Assembly: GCF_000247695.1 (NCBI RefSeq)
Contig: NW_004624784.1
Coordinates: 15,053,228-15,117,227, forward strand
Length of the DNA stretch: 64,000 nucleotides
DNA from: Heterocephalus glaber
Lineage: Eukaryota > Chordata > Mammalia > Rodentia > Bathyergidae
Direction: 5' to 3'
Below, in pieces: positions 46,384 through 58,999 of this stretch. A model generated the notes under the pieces. The model was not told the DNA's origin, did no database searches, and saw nothing but the letters and a program-made list of their open reading frames with translations. The position numbers and the translations under genes are program-made. The first letter of the stretch is position 1. Every line of letters begins with the position of its first letter.

Positions 46384-46847
46384 TGGTTGGATATTTGTAT
46401 TTATTTTTCTATTACTGTGTCACAAATAACCACAGAAGCAGCAGCTTAGCACAACATACACTTGATCATTTCACAGTGTCTGAGAGTCGAGTCCCAGCTC
46501 AGCCTAGCTGGGATCACTGCTCAGGGTCTCACCAAGCTGCAGTTGAAGCATTGGCTCACTTTTATTCTCACTAGGGCTGAAGTCCTCCTTCCAGCTCCTG
46601 CAGTTGTTGGAAGGATTCAGTCCCTGTAGTCATAGGACTGAGATCCCCTTCTCTTGCTGGCTGACACCAAGAGCCTCTCTTGGTGCCTAGTGGTGCTTAC
46701 AGGTCCTTGTCATGCGGTTCCTGCAGGCTGTCTCATGCTGCAGCTCACTTTATAGACACCAGGAGAATCTAGCTCTGTTGTCAGGGAGTGTTGGTCCCTC
46801 TTTTAGGGACCATCACCCCTTTAAGTCAGGCACACCCAAGATAATCT
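46384..46847 (-). mobile_element. MLT1-family ERVL-MaLR LTR, first part
   Basis: 'ttctattactgtgtcacaaa', 'agcttagcacaacatacact' and the later 'tttagggaccatcacccctt' resemble an antisense MLT1-type LTR. It seems to continue to about 47100 after the B1-dID. Confidence 0.5.
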
Positions 46848-47038
46848 CCCCCCCCCCCAGTATTAGAGATTGAACCTAGGGTCATTGCACTGAACTACAT
46901 CCCCAGCCCATTTTGTTTTTTGAGACTAAATCAACTTGCTAAGACACTGAGTTGTCCAGGTTGGGCTCAAACTTGTGACCCTCCTGCCTCAGCCTCCCAG
47001 AGTGCTGGGGTAACAGGCATGTGCCACCATATCTGGCT
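46848..47038 (-). repeat. B1-dID composite SINE
   Basis: C run, then 'tattagagattgaacctagg' and 'gaactacatccccagccca' (ID half), then 'gttgtccaggttgggctcaa', 'cagcctcccagagtgctggg' and 'aggcatgtgccaccatatct' (B1 half). A clear full-length dimer. Confidence 0.92.
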
Positions 47039-47206
47039 TAATCTTCCTTTTAATGTATCTCAGAATCAACTGATTTGAGGCCCTATTTGCCTCCCCACCA
47101 TGTTCGTGACTTCCACCCACACTATAGGGAAAGGGGAGCCTGTAGGCAAATATACAATATGCGAAGAGGCAGGGATCTTGTGGGTGGTCTTAGAATTCTG
47201 GTATGA

Positions 47207-47210
<4 letters not shown>

Positions 47211-47246
<36 letters not shown>
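47211..47246. repeat. (GA)n microsatellite
   Basis: Eighteen GA units. Confidence 0.98.
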
Positions 47247-47251
<5 letters not shown>

Positions 47252-47489
47252 TTTCTCTGTTAGCAGAGTGGGAGTTGTGATGAGTCCACCTGAAATCCTG
47301 TTTGGTTCTGCTCTGCCCTCCCCTTCCTTGCTTATAATGAAACAGTTGACAATTCAGGATTTTTATTATAAACACTGACTGTTGCATGGATAGAAACCAA
47401 AAACAGCATTTGCTGTATGTGCTCATTTCTTACAGGGAATTGGTGGGAACCAGCTCAGCCTATGACTGTTGCTGCTGGCCATCTGCTGA

Positions 47490-47660
47490 GACATGCACAT
47501 AGCTTATAGAAGCAGAAACCATAGACTGTTGGAGCCAGAAGGGGCTTTGGAGATCTTGTAGTTCAACCCAGTCACTGCACAGATGTTGGAACTGTGGCCC
47601 GGAGAGGGGATGTGAGTTGGCCAAGGTCACACAGCTAGTTGGTAGCAAGGTTCCTGGGAA
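47490..47660 (-). repeat. MIR-family SINE
   Basis: 'ctgttggagccagaaggggc', 'ttggagatcttgtagttcaa' and 'gccaaggtcacacagctagt' follow a MIR-related ancient SINE in antisense. Confidence 0.65.
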
Positions 47661-47935
47661 CTCATTCAGCAAGCAGGTTGAATGAGCACAGGGAGGGGAC
47701 AGATGTGTCCTCAATTGTCCCACACACTTCCCATGATACCAGTTTGCCTCTTTACACAGTCCCTGACCCTCTAATGGTATTGGCTTCATAGAATTCCTAA
47801 TGTGTAAAACATTAATCAGCAGTTGCCTTCCTTGTCCTACTTGGCTTTGGGGAGCAGGCAGAGGGGCTGCAGCCTGAGCACAGATGGGGTGGCAGGAGGA
47901 GGAGGGGGCTTTGTGCTCTGCAGAATGGCAATGTT

Positions 47936-47980
47936 TGTGCACATGTGAGTGCATGCACACACGTGTGTGTGTGTGTGTAT
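47936..47980. repeat. Alternating purine-pyrimidine run ending in (GT)n
   Basis: 'gtgcatgcacacacgtgtgt' continues as GT units; Z-DNA type sequence. Confidence 0.85.
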
Positions 47981-47984
47981 CTAA

Positions 47985-49645
47985 CTGTGATTCAGCCCTG
48001 AAAGCAGAACTCAACCCTGTCACCCTCCACCATGCAATCACGTCCAGCCTGTGACTATGTCACCTCCATCCCTGCAGCAGCCTGTATTAGTATCACAGGT
48101 GCTGATTCATGAGATGCAGTTGCCAGGGAAGGTGATTAATGATGGCAGCTGGGGTCCCTCTTACTCGCCCAGCCTCCCTGACCTTGTTCTGCCTCTCCTC
48201 TCTCTGCCTGTCTTGCCTCCACCACCCCCTTAGAAAGACTTTGAGTCTTTTTTGGGATGGTGGACTAGCTGCTACAGGAAAGGCACTGTGCCAGGATCCT
48301 TTGTTTGTTGTCAGTTAGAGTAGATATAGAGAGGTGTGGGGTGCAGAGGGATGCAGGGGACATTGTGTTCTTCCCATGTTCCCATAGTGTTGAGTGCCAG
48401 GCTGGTTTCCTGCAGACATGTTGGCTATCCTTTGGCATGTACGTTGCTCCTGTTGCTTCTAATGGGCATGCTATTCATGTCTCCTTGGGGCCTTCAGTGC
48501 AGAGGCAGTCAGAGACCTTTGCAATAATTTACTGGAAAGGGTGAGGTGGTCAAAGGAAAGTCAAAGGAAACATGACTTACTCAAGGTTACACAAAGCTGG
48601 CCTCTCTTGCTTCTCTTTCTAGAGGCTGCTCTCAAATTCAGCTTCCATTTCTCCTGCTGAACTTTGATTCTCCAGGAACAGTCAAGGCTGCACAGATCTG
48701 TTCTTCAGAGAAAAAAATCTTTAGTGAAGGAGATTTCAGCCAGAAGGATGGACTCTTCAAATATCCACCTCTGATTGGCCTCACTGAGCTTCCTCCCTTG
48801 TCACAAGACCTGCTGTCATTGTGACCTGAATGGACTACTGGTTATCAACTGGGTCAGGGATGTGACAGAGCCTCTGGTACTGAGGCCATCTCTATATATC
48901 AGATGGTTTCCTCATCTTTCTCATTCTATTCATGTGTGTGCATGTGTGAGGGAGGGCTGCATAGTTCATATGACTTTAGTATAATATGCATGGAGAACTC
49001 CAAGCTCAATTTCTGACTTGTGGGTTACAAGAGTGGGACTTTCATCTCTTCTTACATTCTTGGGAAACCCAAGGAGTCATGTAAATGGGTGATGGGGGTC
49101 CATAGAAGGAGGGCCCAGGGTGATTTTCTTGCCTCTGTTGGCCTCCTTTGTGTCAGACTGGGAGAGTGGGGGAGACAGCTGGTCTCAGCCCCCATTTTCC
49201 TGCCCTTGTAGGTTGGTTCTTCAGTGAGTTTGGCTGAGGGAGAAATAAGATCAGAGGAGACAGTCCTGGGAATCCAGGTATGGTAGGTCTGGGAATTAAG
49301 GCACAGGTACATTGCCCCATTAGTCTGAGAAGTGTTTAGTTGAGTAGGAGTTAGGCAGTTTCCTCCCTTCTCAAGAAGACAGTCACTTGGTCGCTTCAGC
49401 ACCTTGGACAGGGCCAGCAGGTGTGCTAAAGCAGGCAAGGAGGCCCTTCAATGCCTTTGATGCCCTCATTAGCCCACCAAGGCTCCCAGGTAATCCAAGT
49501 GTGACCCTCAGACTGGGCTGTTGTGACTAGACTCTCAGACTTGACTGCCTGGGACTGGTCAGCAAATAGGAAGGGGCCAGGGGTTGTGCTGTTTCCTTGA
49601 AAAGGACCCATGGATCCACTGCTAGGACTGCGTTGGCTGGGATTG
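47985..49645. other. No gene recognised; one AP-1/MAF-like site
   Basis: Unique sequence. At about 48100-48113, tgctgattcatgag resembles a MAF/AP-1 recognition element, close to a gattaatgatgg homeodomain-type cluster. Motifs only. Confidence 0.3.
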
Positions 49646-49649
49646 GGTG

Positions 49650-49830
49650 TGATGAGGACAGTGCACCCACACTGTAATCTTCTGCCTCTTCTACCCTGCA
49701 GTTCCTGTCTTCCTGGAGGATAGGAACCCAGTCAGTCTCATTTCCTGCTGTGGTCCCAACATCTAACAGAGTATCTGGCCCAAGGCAGGTGCTCTTTAGT
49801 GATTAGTCAGTGACTGAGTGTTGAGGAGAC
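49650..49830 (+). repeat. L2 LINE 3' end
   Basis: 'ctggaggataggaacccagt', 'ctaacagagtatctggccca' and 'aggcaggtgctctttagtga' are the L2 tail. Confidence 0.55.
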
Positions 49831-50045
49831 AGGCCATAAATAGTGAAGTCTGGTTTGGAACTGGATGGGGACAAAGCCAGGTCCTTTGAGGGGGCACAAC
49901 TGGGAGACAGCCCTCACCACTCTGATTCATTTTCTACTGCTCCATCAGGAACCTCCTCTCCCAACCAGTGCATCCCACTGCCCCACACCATGTGTGTCCC
50001 CTTCTTGATCTCTTCCTGCCTGTGGCTCATCCTTCAAGGGTTTCC

Positions 50046-50049
<4 letters not shown>

Positions 50050-50082
<33 letters not shown>

Positions 50083-50130
50083 CTGTCTGTCTGCCTTGCT
50101 CTCTCTATATATAGATATAGATATATATCA
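50050..50130. repeat. (GT)n followed by TCTG and ATAG simple repeats
   Basis: Fifteen GT units, then atctgtctgtctg, then tatatatagatatagatatat. Confidence 0.97.
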
Positions 50131-51319
50131 CAATAGATTCAAAATAGTATCATTTTAATATGTGTTCAGTATTTTATAATTACTAATAGAATATTTATAT
50201 CTTTTTTCTCAATTCCATGGTGTATTTTACACTTGTAGCATATCTCCTTTCATATAGCCCCAGGAAGTGGGGAAAGTGTGTTTAAACATTTCCTGGTTCT
50301 GAGACCCTGCCATCAGATGGCATGTGGCATGAAGCACCACTTTGGGCCTCTTCACTGAGTGTCAGCATGTTGGAAAGCCCTGAGAGCCAGAATCTTGGAT
50401 TCATGCCTTCTCTGTCCTGCTCTTCATTCTGTAACCATCAGTCCCAGGTCTTCATTGCTTCTGTCACCTGCTCCTATAAGGGGGGGGATCATTCCTGCTT
50501 CCTTTCTATAGCACCAGGAGGCTCTGATCTGCTATCTCAGGTTTCCCACAAATAGAAGGTGCTATGTTCTTTTTGCATGAAAGATTTCAGCCTATATGGC
50601 CCTGAATCCCACTTCACATCACCTCCTTTCCTGTACCACCCCCATGCTGTCCTATAATATCAGGATGCTCTCCTTCTAATGGAAATGTCCACCTACTGAT
50701 GGAGTAGGTGCCTTGAGTGGTACTGAGTCCATTACTGAAGGTCATCAAAGATAATATATTCTTGCAATTGGGCTGAGGCAAAGGGCAATTCTGTGTGAGT
50801 GAGAAGTTGAGGAGAATTGTAGAAGTCCTTTGTGTCTTGTAATTTGATTCCCTAATCCATCCAGTACCTAGATGAAGGTAGACAATGGGAGGGTCAGAAG
50901 AACAGGTGTAGTCTCTGGCTTTGGAATATATATAATTTGGTTGAGGAGGGGGGCAAAAAAAGTACAGAGAAAATATCTAGGAAAAGTAAAGGTTAGCACA
51001 AGTGCTCTCAGACACAGAGGCAGTGGGAGAGTCCTGGGTAGTGGGAGAGTCTGGGAGCCCTGGAAACAGCAGAGTAGGGGTGAGGATGAGCAGTCCTCAA
51101 CCTCTCACATGCAGAGTTGCATGCAGCCTCTGATGACATTCCTGAGGCCCTGGCTTCAATCTGGAGTCCTGCCTACTGTGTGCACACCACTGAGCCCACC
51201 ACTCTGAGTTTCTCCTATGCAGGACTTGGGACTCTCAGCCCCCACCCAGCTCTTTGTGACTGGGGTATACTAGCACAAGGGTCAGGAGCACATGCACTGG
51301 AGCTAGGTCTCCTGGGGTG

Positions 51320-51475
51320 GAGCCATGACTGCACAACTTACTAGAGGATGACCTTGAACAAGCCACTTAAGCTCTCTGCACTTTGGTTTTCTCATCCTCC
51401 CACCCCAAGGTGGCTGACAATAGTGTCTGCTTCACAGAGTCATCACGATGGAATGAGTTAGTAGTGCTGGAGACT
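51320..51475 (+). repeat. MIR SINE
   Basis: 'gatgaccttgaacaagccac', 'ttaagctctctgcactttgg' and 'ttttctcatcctcccacccc' are MIR core. Confidence 0.7.
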
Positions 51476-52387
51476 TTAAAAATACAGCATCAGATGTGTT
51501 TGAAAAATTAAATACATGACATGGTTTCAGCCCTTCCCCAACAGGTCTGATGGCTCTCTTGTGGAGCTGCCTGGTTGTCATTGTCGGTTCTGTGGTGGGA
51601 GACCATCACATGGATTGAGCACAGAGCTTCACGACTTCTCCCTCCACTGGCCACTATTCTGCTCATGCAGCTCAGGCCCAGGTTCTTAGGTGTAGACACA
51701 AGTGTCCTCACTGTCTTCTCATCTCTTCACAAGTTGGTTTCCTACTAAATTTTGAGCCTGGTTTCTATGTGATGGTGAGAAATGAGTTCTAGCCCATCCT
51801 GTACTTGTGAAGCCAACATATTTGATGGTCAGAGTGGAATTGTCCCTTTCTCCTCCATCTGCTACCTACTACCCACTGCCCCAGCCTGGCCAGGTCCTTT
51901 TCGGGTCCAAGTACCTATGATGGCAACAGATAATGTCTCTCTGCTCAGGACCATCCCAAGGGTCTGCCCAGTGGGCCACTGTGTCGATCTTCTCTGCTGT
52001 GCTTGCCATGATCTCTCCCATGGAGAGGTCTCTGGGGCATTGTGATGCTGAGACAGACCTGGATTTTGCTCCTTTTCTTTGGCCTTGGTGGTCTGCATCT
52101 TTCTTTACCTTTTGCAGGAAGTTTTCTATCACTTGTGGATCTTGTGGTCATGTCTTGTTCCAACTGGGTCTTTAGGGCAGGTGCCCATATGGCCTGTCTG
52201 CTTGTCTACTTTGCTTGGTTCTTGTTGCTTTGTCTGTTACTGTAAATCTGAGCTTCCTCCTCACTTCCCAAGTGGGTCTTGTCTCCATCACTAAAAAATA
52301 GGTGCTCCACAAAAGCAGGAATATCTTCTCCTCTCTGTCATTGGTGTGGCACAGTACCAGTGGCACCTTTGTGTTACTCACCTGGAG

Positions 52388-52728
52388 TCTTAGTCACTTT
52401 TTCATTGCTGGGACAAAATAACCCACACCTGCAATTTAAAAGAGAAGATGTTTATTTTGACTCATGGTTTTGGTTCACAGTGGGCTGCTTCTAAGCAGAA
52501 ATGGCATGGCAGAGGGGCCCAGATGGAGGAAAGCTGCCCACACCATCAGCTAGGAAGTAGAATGACAGGAAGAGCCATAGAGGAACATGTTCCTTTCCAG
52601 ATCACACTCCCCAGTGACACCCCTAACCACATTTAGCAATAGTGCCCCATGATTCAATCACTTCTCAAAAGCCCTACCTAGGGGTGCATGAGGCTTTGGG
52701 GGGATATCTAGACATAAATCATCACACC
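52388..52728 (-). mobile_element. Rodent MaLR (ORR1/MT-like) LTR
   Basis: 'cttagtcactttttcattgc' with 'tgtttattttgactcatggt', 'aaagctgcccacaccatcag' and 'cccatgattcaatcacttct' is an antisense MaLR LTR of the same general type as at 23.1 kb. Confidence 0.6.
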
Positions 52729-52899
52729 TGGTGACTACTGATTTCTTAGTGTTTTTACTCTTCTTCCCTCAAGTCCATGATGTGCACAGGACATTCAGCT
52801 AGAGTGATGTCACCAGAGAGGGGCAGAGATACTAGGGACAGGTGGAAGTTGGGACTGACATTGGAGATGGAGTCACTGAGCAGAGTCTTTTCTAGAGTC

Positions 52900-53010
52900 C
52901 TAGAGCTGGGCTGAGATGAGGCTCAGAGATCTCCTAGTCTAATCCCTCACTTTGTAGTCAAGGAAGCTGAGGATCAGAAGGGGAGGGAGATCCATGGCCA
53001 AATCTTCCAC
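52900..53010 (-). repeat. MIR-family SINE
   Basis: 'gagtcctagagctgggctga', 'gagatctcctagtctaatcc' and 'aaggaagctgaggatcagaa' match the antisense MIR-related element seen at 47.5 kb. Confidence 0.55.
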
Positions 53011-53384
53011 TAGCCTCATCCTGAACAAGGACATGAATGGATGAAGTTTATTTGAGGAGCCCTTCCTGGAAATGGCCCAGGATTTTCTCCTGCTACCTTA
53101 GTCCCACAGGCTGGAAAGATGCATTCACTTCGGGGCTAATGGCCTATGGGGCTGCCACTCCCCAGGGAATTTCCCTGTAGAAAAAAGCAACAGGTTCAGG
53201 GAAACTCTTACCATGCACAAACACACATGGCGGCCAACCTTGCTCTCTGAGGGCCTGGACTATGGGCAGTCCCTCTAGTCAGGGACTTCAGGGAAAATTC
53301 AATCAGCTGACTGATTGTGAAGGTCTGATTAGTTCATGTCCAAATTGGGAGTGTGCTTTCCATTTGTGTCTGTGTACTAGGTGG

Positions 53385-53462
53385 GGGACTGTGACCAAGT
53401 TACTCAACTTCTCTGAGCCTCAGTTTCCTCATCTATAAAATGTGATGATGGTTCTTTCCTTC
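53385..53462 (+). repeat. MIR SINE core
   Basis: 'cttctctgagcctcagtttc' and 'ctcatctataaaatgtgatg' are almost exact MIR core. Confidence 0.8.
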
Positions 53463-53474
53463 TGGGAGTGGGGC

Positions 53475-53845
53475 TATGTCTGTCAGTTCATGTTGCTATA
53501 ACATGAACATAGGTGACTTATAAACAATAGAACTTTATATCTTACAGTTCCAGATGCTGGAAAGTTTAACTTGAAGGTACCAAAAAATTCACTGTCTGCT
53601 GAGGATGGATTTCAGGGTTCATAGATCATCTTTTTGCTGCATGCTCATATGGTGGAAGGGGCAAGGGAGCTCTCTAGTGTGTGTGTTTTTTAAAATAAGG
53701 GCACTAATTCCATTCATGAAGACTCCACTCTCATGACTTAATCACCTCCCAAAGGTACCTCCTCCAAATACCACTACTTAGAGGATTACATTTCATCAGT
53801 GAATTTTGGGAAGGGGACCCAAATATGCAATTCATAACAGGCCGT
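53475..53845 (-). mobile_element. MST-type ERVL-MaLR LTR
   Basis: 'ttcatgttgctataacatga', 'agaactttatatcttacagt', 'ctcatgacttaatcacctcc' and 'gggacccaaatatgcaattc' follow an antisense MST/THE-type LTR. LTR only. Confidence 0.7.
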
Positions 53846-53849
53846 ACTG

Positions 53850-55595
53850 AAACCAAATGAATGTTCAATGGTTTTAAAATTGCTGAAGAAAAGAGGGGAC
53901 CAGTTTCTCCACCCTCTCCCTCCCACTGCCTCCTCCCAGCTCTATCCTTCTGGAGCCTGTTTCCCTCCTTGGGGCACTTACATCTGGATGCTTTCCTCAT
54001 TGGAGTATAGGGTTTCCCCTTACCTCTGGGGAGAAGTCATTGTTCCATTGATTGTTTCTAGAGAGCCCCCATCTTTTTGCTTCTCTTCAGTGTCCTTCCT
54101 ACCCTCTGTGGTCCCAACCAGCCCATCTTGGTCCTCTATAGCCAGCGGCTGTTAGGGGGATTTGAGCCCTCAACAAAGAGCCTCCCTTAACTCAGAAAGG
54201 GTCATAGCCAAGCCCACTACCACTTAACAGGCCATTTCGGTCATGAGGGTAGCTCAGCTCTTCTCTGGCTGCTTTTAGGAGTTGGGCACTGCCAAGTCTC
54301 CCAGGCTGAGCAGAGGCAGCAGCAGCAGCCATGAGAGAACCTCTGCACCTGCCTCCCTGGGAGCCATCTGCAGTGCTAGGTGTGGACCTCAGCTTTCAGC
54401 AGGCTGTGTGGCCTGAGGCTGTTAGACGGCAGATTCTCATCCCACCTTCTGAGGTGTTGAGGAAACACTAGATGCACCACCTCCCTACCCCACAGTGATA
54501 TGCACTCCTCTGCCATATGCCAGCCTTGGGGTGTTCTAGTCTGCACACCCTGAGTGTGGTTGCCAACACAGGGCCTCTCCTGCGTTCCAGGAGGAAGCAT
54601 GCAGTGCATGCAGGGCAGCAGGACAGGTGGTATGAACAGTTTCCCTGTCCTTGGCTCCAGCATCACTGGTTCAGCTGAGCCCCAGCAGAGAAGGGAGCAG
54701 GGTTTCCCATGCTTGGCAGGGGGCCCTTCCAGCTGCTGAACATCTACAGGGCCAAGCAAAGGTGGAGCACACTTGTCCAGGGCATGTCCTTAAGAAGATG
54801 CTGATTTGGCATGGTTGTGGACTGGGAGATGGCAGGGATGGCCTCTTGGTGCTTCCTTCTGCAAGGTGCCCAGCTGGTCAGGCCTGAATCTGTCCCACTG
54901 AGGTGTGGGAAGGTTCTGGGATAGGCAGTGAAGCAAGCTTTGCAGGACAGCTCATCTGTCAGCTGAATGCTATGCCGAGGCAGGTCAACACAGATTTACG
55001 ACGAGTTCAGTAAACACCAGCAGCCCTTGCCTTGCACAGGCAGCCTGGCAGCCCACAGCTTGGATGTGAGGCTGAGGGCTCAGCTGGGGAAGATCAGGAA
55101 ACCCTGGAGGAAACCCTGAGGGAAGGCACTGGAAAGACTCAGGGAAGGGCCAGGGAAGTAGTGCTGGCTCCTGCCTTTGATATCCTATGCACACTCCCTA
55201 CAGGAACAGGTCTGGTTGGGTCACCTGAAGCTCACTCTCTGTCCACTAACTTTAGTTCTACTGTTTGTAGAATGAAAGTGTGGGGCAGCTTGGCCTTTAG
55301 AATTTTGTCCAGCGGCCCATGTTCCATACCCATTTCCATGTACTCTCCCCACCCCACAGAGCTCTCTCAACTCCTGGCTGGGAAGGATACAACTTCAAAA
55401 GCATCCTGTGCTGGCCCTTCTTCTGGAGAGCATCCAGGGGCTCCTGCTCTGAAGGGAGCCCTGAGGGCAGCCCCTCTTGCAGGGCTACACTCTGCCTGGC
55501 CAGCAGTGGGATGCTGTGGGAGGTAGGCCCCCGAAGCAGCCATCATTCTGCTCTCAGCCTGCTGCTAGCTCAGAGAATCTGTCATGTTTGCACTC
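53850..55595. other. No gene or repeat recognised
   Basis: Unique sequence, moderately GC-rich. The 164-codon plus-strand frame at 55032-55526 has no recognisable domain. Confidence 0.4.
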
Positions 55596-55599
55596 CGCT

Positions 55600-55740
55600 C
55601 TGGCCTTGTCATTTTCCAGATAGAGCCATGGAGGCCAAAGAGGAGAAGTGATTGCCTGAGGCTCGAAAGCTGTCATATAGTGGCAGAAATGGCTCAAACC
55701 CAGGCCTTCCAGGTCTCTGCTCTGTAAGCCTGCACTGTCC
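55600..55740 (-). repeat. MIR-family SINE
   Basis: 'tcattttccagatagagcca', 'agaagtgattgcctgaggct' and 'ggctcaaacccaggccttcc' are antisense MIR. Confidence 0.55.
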
Positions 55741-55989
55741 CAGGCTGCCCCCTGCACCTTCCCACCCCTGGGAGGGACACAGTCTTGGCAGGGAGCTCTC
55801 AGCAAAGCTCTGCTTCCTACCAGAGCAGAAAAATGGGGGGCAGTGATGTCCACCCCTTTCAGTAGGCAGGAGGGGCTCTCCATAGCCTGCTCTATCCAAC
55901 CTGTTCCTTCCCCAGGCTCACAGAGCTGACCCCTCTGGGCAGTGCAAGGCAAAGGTCCTGTGCAGGCAGAGCTGGGATGGGGATGATAC

Positions 55990-56420
55990 CTGCATGCTTC
56001 CTGGCATCATGGGCGTGGGGCAGCTGACCTCAGAGCCCAGTATGTTCTAGGGAGGCTGCACCTCCTTTCCCCTGCCAGAATCTAGGGCCAAGAGCTTCCA
56101 ATGCCACAGCTGCTGCCCGGCTGGGAGCCCCACGCCCGCCACCACTGATTGCAGTGTGTGCCATTTGTTACATTTTTAACAGCCCTGCTAGGCCCAGGCT
56201 GTCTGAGCCGAGCCAAAGGCGGGCCCTGATCTTGATTGCAGTGCTAAAAATACTGGCGAGGCTTCTGATGAGAGCAGGGGGCTTGGCCTCCCCTTGGCCC
56301 AGCCCCTCAGCTCTTTGCTGCCTTTGCTGTCTTCCTTCAGAGTGGCTTGGGGGACCCTGGCGGCTGGGGGGCAGGGAACCTTCTTCACTCTCAAACAAGC
56401 ATCAGGGCCAAAGGCAGAAT
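55990..56420. promoter_or_regulatory. Repeat-free stretch, candidate distal regulatory element
   Basis: Unique sequence with a MEF2-like ctaaaaatac, two gattgcagtg copies (56147-56156, 56234-56243) and moderate GC. Its look resembles conserved noncoding elements; untested. Confidence 0.25.
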
Positions 56421-56639
56421 GCCCCCCCGCCACCCCGTTCTGGGTAACTGATGGCAGGGAGGGAGGCTTTCTGAATGCTGGGAATCCCAGGTGTCATCTG
56501 TGCTCTGTGGACAGTCCTGTGATCTGTTGGGACTCAGGTGTGAGGTGTGGTGGATCTGTGCTGAGAAGAGAGCTAAAACTTCCCCGGCTACTCTGTGCCT
56601 TTCTTCCCTTGCTCCCCACTTCCAGTCGCTGTTCAAATC

Positions 56640-56960
56640 TTGTAGGTTCTACTGTCTACTTGATCTCTTCCATCCTCTTTCCAGTCCCTTGGCCTCTGCT
56701 CAGCTCAGTCCCCTTTCTGAGCATTCCTCCAACACCCTCCAGGTCACCCATTGTTGTCAGTAGATTTTCCTAAAACTCAGCTTCTTTTGGCCATTTCTCT
56801 TCCTCTAATCCTGTCTCCTTGGGCCAGTATGTAAGACATTCCATGATCTGACCTTGGCGGATTGTTCTAAACTGATTTCCGTCCCAGGCACCCTCAGTAA
56901 CAAGTCATGTTGGACTGTTCTCTGTTCCTGGTACATGTCTCAGTGTCATCTTGCCTCCGT
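56640..56960 (+). repeat. L2 LINE 3' region
   Basis: 'aagacattccatgatctgac' and 'ttggactgttctctgttcct' sit in L2 order within pyrimidine-rich text. Confidence 0.45.
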
Positions 56961-57489
56961 TTCCTAAGTGGTCAATCTGTGAGAAGCTGAAGGCAAATCA
57001 CTTCAGGACACTGTCAATTAGCATAATTACAAAGCTCATGGACCCTTTTGCTGGAGTGGTGGGCTGGGGAACAGACAATGCAGCTTATCCTAGTGAACTG
57101 GTTGCCAGGTTGTTGCGTGGCAAATTAGCCCACTGGAGGTTTTTTTGTTTTGTTTTTGCCTTAAAGTTCATGTAGGTAGCCTCACTGGGTGGGAAGGATG
57201 TCCTCCCTGCAGACACTCAGGGCCTCTCCAAGGTGTTTAAGGTTCTCTGTCACTCCACATGCTGGGGCTTTACCTCAGGCCCTGAGAGGCTGGCACCCAG
57301 GATCTAGCGCTTGTTGGATTAACAGCAAGTTTGTGGAAAGGGTGAATTGATTGAGTCTTACCAGCTGGGATTCTCAGCTGGCTGAGGGCAACTGCCTATC
57401 TGGAAAACCACTGTGTACAAACTTCATTCCCCAGCATTAACCCCAAACTCATACCTGCCTCCCAGAGTTTTAAATGCTAGGATTGCTGA

Positions 57490-57620
57490 GTGATTCCCAG
57501 AGCTGCTAAGTCAATCCCTTCATTTTTACCTAGGGGAAACTGAGGCTCAAGAGAGGGAAAGGAGATTTTAAGAGTTAATGACAGAACTAGAGCTATAGCC
57601 CAGGCTTCCTAGGTCCTTGG
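57490..57620 (-). repeat. MIR-family SINE
   Basis: 'aggggaaactgaggctcaag' and 'agagctatagcccaggcttc' are antisense MIR. Confidence 0.6.
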
Positions 57621-57639
57621 CAGTGTTACGTCCCATCAG

Positions 57640-57875
57640 CCTCTCATCTACTGTGCCCTCCTCTCGTACTAAAATCCTGCCACTCCTCTGGGCCTGGTGC
57701 ATCCTTCTTTCTTGTGAGCTACTGAAGTCCCTTCCTGTGTGTCCTCTGGTGGGTGTGGTTCATGTCTTCTTAGCCCTCCTAGACGATGAGCTCCTGAGGA
57801 TGGGGACTGAGTTGCCTTCAAGTGTGTACCTGGTATATAGAAAGGGCTGAACAAATGCTTCTTGAATTGGGATAA
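57640..57875 (+). repeat. L2 LINE 3' end
   Basis: 'acgatgagctcctgaggatg', 'gggactgagttgccttcaag' and 'gggctgaacaaatgcttctt' are the L2 3' end. Confidence 0.6.
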
Positions 57876-58999
57876 ACCAATGAATAATTCAATAGTCCAT
57901 CCTACTGAACTGGCATTGACCATGGATGTGGTTACTATGTAGGAATTCACCTTGCTTTCAGGTCCACTGATGCCAAGACACACAGCAAGTGGAGATGATG
58001 TTTCCCTATCTCCCCACTGGCTGCTGCATTGTCACCCAGGTGACTACACATGCCAGCCTGCAGAGGGCTGCCCTTTCTGTAGACCTGTTGTCTCCTGCAG
58101 CCCTCTGGCCAGAGGCACGGAGAGGGTAATTATCTGCATTGGTGTTAGAACTTTTATCTTTCATTGCTGGTGAGATTCAGGCCCAGGGAAAGCAGAAGGA
58201 GTGGGATGGGCAGGAAAACATCAGTGCAAGAGTTAAGTGCCACATCTTGTTTCTCTGGATTCCTTGAGCATTAAGAGTGTGGGTAAATGTGACAATTTTA
58301 CTAAAATGTCCCACTGGATGGTGTTACAAAGAAGCCATGGCCCTTGTGTCTCTTTCTCCTCTTCCTCCAAGTCTTAGGCAGGTAGTGTCTGACTGCCTAG
58401 ATCAGAACCCTTCTCAAGCTTGCTTAAGGAGCAGGGTGTGCATCAGAGGAATGCAGGAGGCTTTGTAGGACCCATGGTGAGAAGAACCTCCAGGTCGCAG
58501 ATGAGCTGAGAGCTTCCCAGAGCCCATGGCCTACTCTGCCTACTTTTTGCCCTTGGAGGCCACACAGGGTCTCATCCCTGCTGCTCTCTCAGCTCCATTT
58601 CCCTGCCTTATTCTGTGGATCAGCTTCCTTTGCTTGCTCATCAACTCATGGTCCTAAAATAGCTGCTCCAGCCTACCCCAGCCTGCCCTGGCTGCCTGAC
58701 CTCAGCTTCGAGCTCATCCACAGGCTCTCTCCCAGGCTCTGGGCTCTAGGGTTCCAAAATCTTCAGAAAGAGTCTCTGATTGGCCCTTTGGTCAGCCAAT
58801 AAGTGTCTCCTGTGGATCAGGTGTCCATTTTTGATCCACTTGTCTGAAGCCAGCAGGCAGAGTGGGCGGGACCTGGTGCTGTCTTCTCAGTTTGGCCAGT
58901 GGGCCACTATGCTGGGAGGGGAGGCTAGCAAGGCAGGCTTCATATCTATCAGCTAGGTTTTGCCCTGAGCCAGTGAGGATCCAGAGAAAGGCAGTGTTT

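Noticed and set aside
47460..48041. 193-codon minus-strand ORF
   Set aside because: It runs through a GT/CA repeat (THTHT-type residues) and an antisense MIR-family SINE.
55032..55526. 164-codon plus-strand ORF
   Set aside because: No family resemblance; unique non-conserved-looking sequence with no promoter or splice evidence.
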